From positions 100,514,021-100,578,020 of the forward strand of contig CM076991.1 of NCBI GenBank assembly GCA_039090855.1: a DNA stretch of 64,000 bases, written 5' to 3'. This DNA comes from Macrothele yani (lineage: Eukaryota > Arthropoda > Arachnida > Araneae > Macrothelidae). The notes below the pieces were generated by a model, which did no database searches, was not told the origin of the DNA, and was given only the letters and a program-made list of their open reading frames with translations. A program made the translations under genes and the position numbers. Below are positions 61,190-64,000 of this stretch, piece after piece. The number at the start of each line of letters is the position of its first letter. Position 1 is the first letter of the stretch.

Positions 61190-63070
61190 CGCGTCTATGC
61201 CACGCCGGTTATCCGTTTGAATCAGAGTCAGAAGTGGCCTTACAACGTACTGACTTGTTCCGGTCGTTTATCCGAATAAATGGCTCAACTGCTCTGGAAT
61301 TGCAATTATTACATATCAATTCGCATCCCGATTGGATTATTACTTCCAGGTGCTTCCTTCTTTTTTTTTTTTTTTTTTTTGCGCAGAGTGTAAAAGAAAT
61401 AAAAATAAATTTACGTATTATGTTTACGAATATTGTCAAACTCACTCATTAGACGTGGCAATTCTGTTCGTCATGGTTTTATTCTCTTTTGATTATTGTA
61501 CACAAGACCTGCTAAAAAATAATTGATACCGGTCTCTTCTAACGCTGCTAGCGAGTTATCAATTTGAAAATGCTTAGTGAATATTTAATGAAAACTTCGG
61601 TAAGAAATGAGAAGGCTTACGCTGCTTGGAAGATGTCGTCCTTGCTTCCACAATTCTGTGCTTCAAAGTTTCGTGAACACAATGTACAAACAAGCAGTCT
61701 TCTGCTTCTAGGTTTACGTTAAATTTTAATTGTAAAAAATAGCTTTAAATTTTAAATTAACAAATTACCTTGAGTTCTGCTTTTCCGAGAAATTCAAGAG
61801 ATAAAGTAAAACTATGCTTTGCTCCTGTGAACGTTTTTTTCGATCCCTATGTATTAAAGAATCAACTGTCTTCTAGAGTATGCTTTAATTTAACAGATGT
61901 TACGACCATATATGTATCATTATTTGCTTTTCTGATTGATAATACCGTTCGCCGGTGATCAAACAAAACAAATGTTGTTTTTCAAGGTACTCCAACGCGT
62001 GCACTTTAAGCTATTCTTTTCTCAGAACCTTTCTGAGCAACTGGAGTGTATTTACACCATTTGTTGAAGGAGCCATAATGATAAAAGGCCTAATTGCTAT
62101 CCGGTGAAATGAATTCACAATCACCGCTTTCATTTCAGCAAAACAACATCACTTTTTTTTTCATTTCTAAAGAAAAGTGTGTGTCAGCGAAATGTGCTTA
62201 ATTATTCATCTTCCCGTTTCTTGTAAAGCTGTGTTATAGTGTATTTTTCTTTTCTCCAAAATGCTAGTCATTTCCAGGAAAACTAGCTTTAAAAAGTGCG
62301 AAGTAACCAGAAAAAATAGAACATGGCTTCTTTATTTTTTTTTATTTTTCCTCAGATCAAAATATCTGACTATTGCTTCGACAATATAACAGCAAATTTC
62401 CATTTGCATTCGTAATTAAGTTCTATATGTCTAGACAATTTTTATTTTTGCCAAGAGAAAGAGCATGAAGTAAGAAAGTCCTTTATCGCCAACACGCTTT
62501 TCATGAAATCGCGCCGCCTAACAAAAAAAAGTAATAGCACAGAATATGTGAATCAAATGAGCTAGCGGAGAACCATCATGAAGGTTCAGACTACTTATGA
62601 ATAGAATCGTCATTACTGTTAAAAAAATTCTGAAATTCATGAGCCACTTTCTGTGATTCCTTTTGTGAATTTACGAAAAAATGTCTCTGAGATAGAACCT
62701 TTTCCATGAAATTACGGAAAAAAACCTGCATTTCACGGATTTTCGCACAGCAGGAAAATTCGGAATTTTCAGAAATTGTTCCGCAATTTCTTCCTTATAT
62801 TGCCTGTGAATTCCCGTTTTTTTAAGATGTGTTAACGGGAAATTCTGAATTTTCAGAAACTTTTCCGCAATCCCTTTCCTATATTAACAAAAAACTCTGT
62901 TCTCACTTTTTACGTATCCATATGACGAGAAATTTCCAGAAATAGGAGAGATTGATTCCCGGGAATACTTGAGGTTTAAGGATCTGATTTTGACGTCCTC
63001 CAGCGAAATCGGATTTTTGTGGATAGTATATCGCATGAATTTTGGTTGTCACAGGATGTTTCTTCTCTTC
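61190..63070. other. AT-rich interval without genes
   Basis: Contains a T run at 61362-61380 and paired AAATTCGGAATTTTCAGAAA / GGGAAATTCTGAATTTTCAG motifs at 62756 and 62838, i.e. an imperfect direct repeat of about 80 bp. The ORFs here are short and unremarkable. Confidence 0.45.
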
Positions 63071-63072
63071 TC

Positions 63073-63380
63073 GGGCCGCGGGTGGCCTAGTGGGCAACGT
63101 TCGTGACTGTCGCGGAAAGGACCTCAGATTTGATCCCAGGCAGGTACTAACGCTCGATCCACTAAATATCCGCCGCGCGTCGGATGGGCACGTTAAGCCG
63201 TCGGACCCCGTGTACTGGCCCCCCGGCAATAAATAAGGGCGTCTTCCTCTCCCCTTTCTACTTCGTTTCCGTGTCACTTTCCTATCGGGCACTCTAGCCC
63301 AAATCTCCTAGCTTCCTATTTTTAAGGGTTGTTTAAGACCTGGGGTCAGATACTCCCTTCATAAAATCTTCTTCATATGA
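63073..63380 (+). repeat. tRNA-derived SINE, family 3 (copy a)
   Basis: Head GGCCGCGGGTGGCCTAGTGG (A box) and TCAGATTTGATCCC (B-box position), then GCGCGTCGGATGGGCACGTT, AATAAATAAGGGCGTCTTCC, TATCGGGCACTCTAGCCC and AAGACCTGGGGTCAGA. Defined by the second copy just downstream. Confidence 0.8.
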
Positions 63381-63414
63381 TCATTCAGTTTTTATGAACT
63401 AAAGCAACGAAAAT

Positions 63415-63710
63415 TATTTGACTGCAACGGAAAGGACCTCAGGATTGATCCCAGTCAGGTACGAACGCTTGATCCACTAAATATCCGCCGCGCGTCGGAT
63501 GGGCACGTTAAGCCGTCGGACCCCTGGTACTGGCCCCCGGTAATAAATAAGGGCGTCTTCCTCCCCCTTTCTACTTCGCTTCCGTGTCACTTTCCTATCG
63601 GGCACTCTAGCCCAAATCTCCTAGTTTCCTATTTCTAAGGGTTGTTTAAGACCTGGGGTCAGACACTCACTTCCTAAAATCCTCTACATATGACCATTTG
63701 GTTATTTTCT
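63415..63710 (+). repeat. SINE family 3, 5'-truncated (copy b)
   Basis: Begins at GACTGCAACGGAAAGGACCT, lacking the A-box half of the head, then follows copy a through GGTCAGACACTCACTTCC and the ACATATGACCATTTGG end. The two copies are in direct orientation about 40 bp apart. Confidence 0.8.
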
Positions 63711-63745
63711 TCTCTTCTCCCCCATTTTGTGCACCAGCTATTATA

Positions 63746-64000
63746 CAGTGTGCCCAAATAATAACTGTGCACTGAATGTTTGAATTGCAGTAATGTACTA
63801 ATAAAGACATTTTCAATGGAATTACAATAAAAGTTACCCGCCACATCGAAGTGCTCTGTGTGCGGTAACCTTCATGTCTCCCCACCCCGAGGCGCGTGCA
63901 GCTGTCATTCTGAGCGTTTGGTAGACGGAGGCAGACGTGTCGATTGATCACTCGTCTCGGCACAAGTACAATGGTGTTGACGGCTGAACACACAGTGGTT
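63746..64000 (+). mobile_element. Start of a DNA transposon cut by the window edge
   Basis: TACAGTGTGCCCAAATAATA near 63746 resembles a mariner/Tc1-type terminus after TA. A GC-richer leader follows, and an ATG at 63971 opens MVLTAEHTVV to the window end. The first codons resemble transposases that begin M-x-L-T/S-x-E-H. Only the 5' edge is visible. Confidence 0.4.

Overview
The window looks like transposon-packed intergenic DNA from an invertebrate animal, most likely an arthropod. That placement is inference from the element types present (Tc1/mariner, RTE, Tx1 and Penelope-like elements, tRNA-derived SINEs). I found no convincing host gene, rRNA, functional tRNA or CRISPR array. Family names such as Tc1-A or TRIM-B are my own labels. 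All homology calls come from recognising motifs by eye; no search was run.

Retroelements. Five copies of one RTE-clade retrotransposon lie at 1-537, 12952-16130 (nearly complete, one 1-base frameshift), 16530-16902, 26163-27148 and 38758-41181. A 6.35-kb Tx1-like LINE (30343-36696, minus strand) has a 1,236-codon open ORF2, a once-frameshifted ORF1 and 14-bp target duplications. Two miniature LTR retrotransposons (27832-28416; 6328-8186) carry tRNA-like sequences with Pol III A and B boxes inside their LTRs. Three tRNA-derived SINE families are also present.

DNA transposons. At least twelve Tc1-like families and one mariner are present. Most are broken, but Tc1-H (43947-45488) has an uninterrupted DD34E transposase between clean TIRs. 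Segment 16934-24346 is six DNA transposons laid almost end to end. Other elements have long inverted repeats: 304 bp (21905-22999), about 570 bp built of subrepeats (27484-36713), about 200 bp (54057-58849) and about 95 bp (3917-4570).

Nesting. Several insertions can be read from reconstructed empty sites: Tc1-A in TRIM-B; TRIM-A and the Tx1 LINE in opposite arms of one inverted-repeat element; Tc1-F2 in an uncharacterised gene remnant, with an RTE copy immediately beside it; Tc1-H in a satellite array; Tc1-I in Tc1-K in Tc1-J.

Tandem arrays born from transposons. Two Tc1-like copies carry a transposase segment repeated at exactly 192 bp (64 codons), about 3 units at 51.8-52.6 kb and 8 at 59.6-61.1 kb. 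Another copy has 9 repeats of its transposase C-terminus (23881-24310). A degenerate satellite fills 43.2-48.4 kb.
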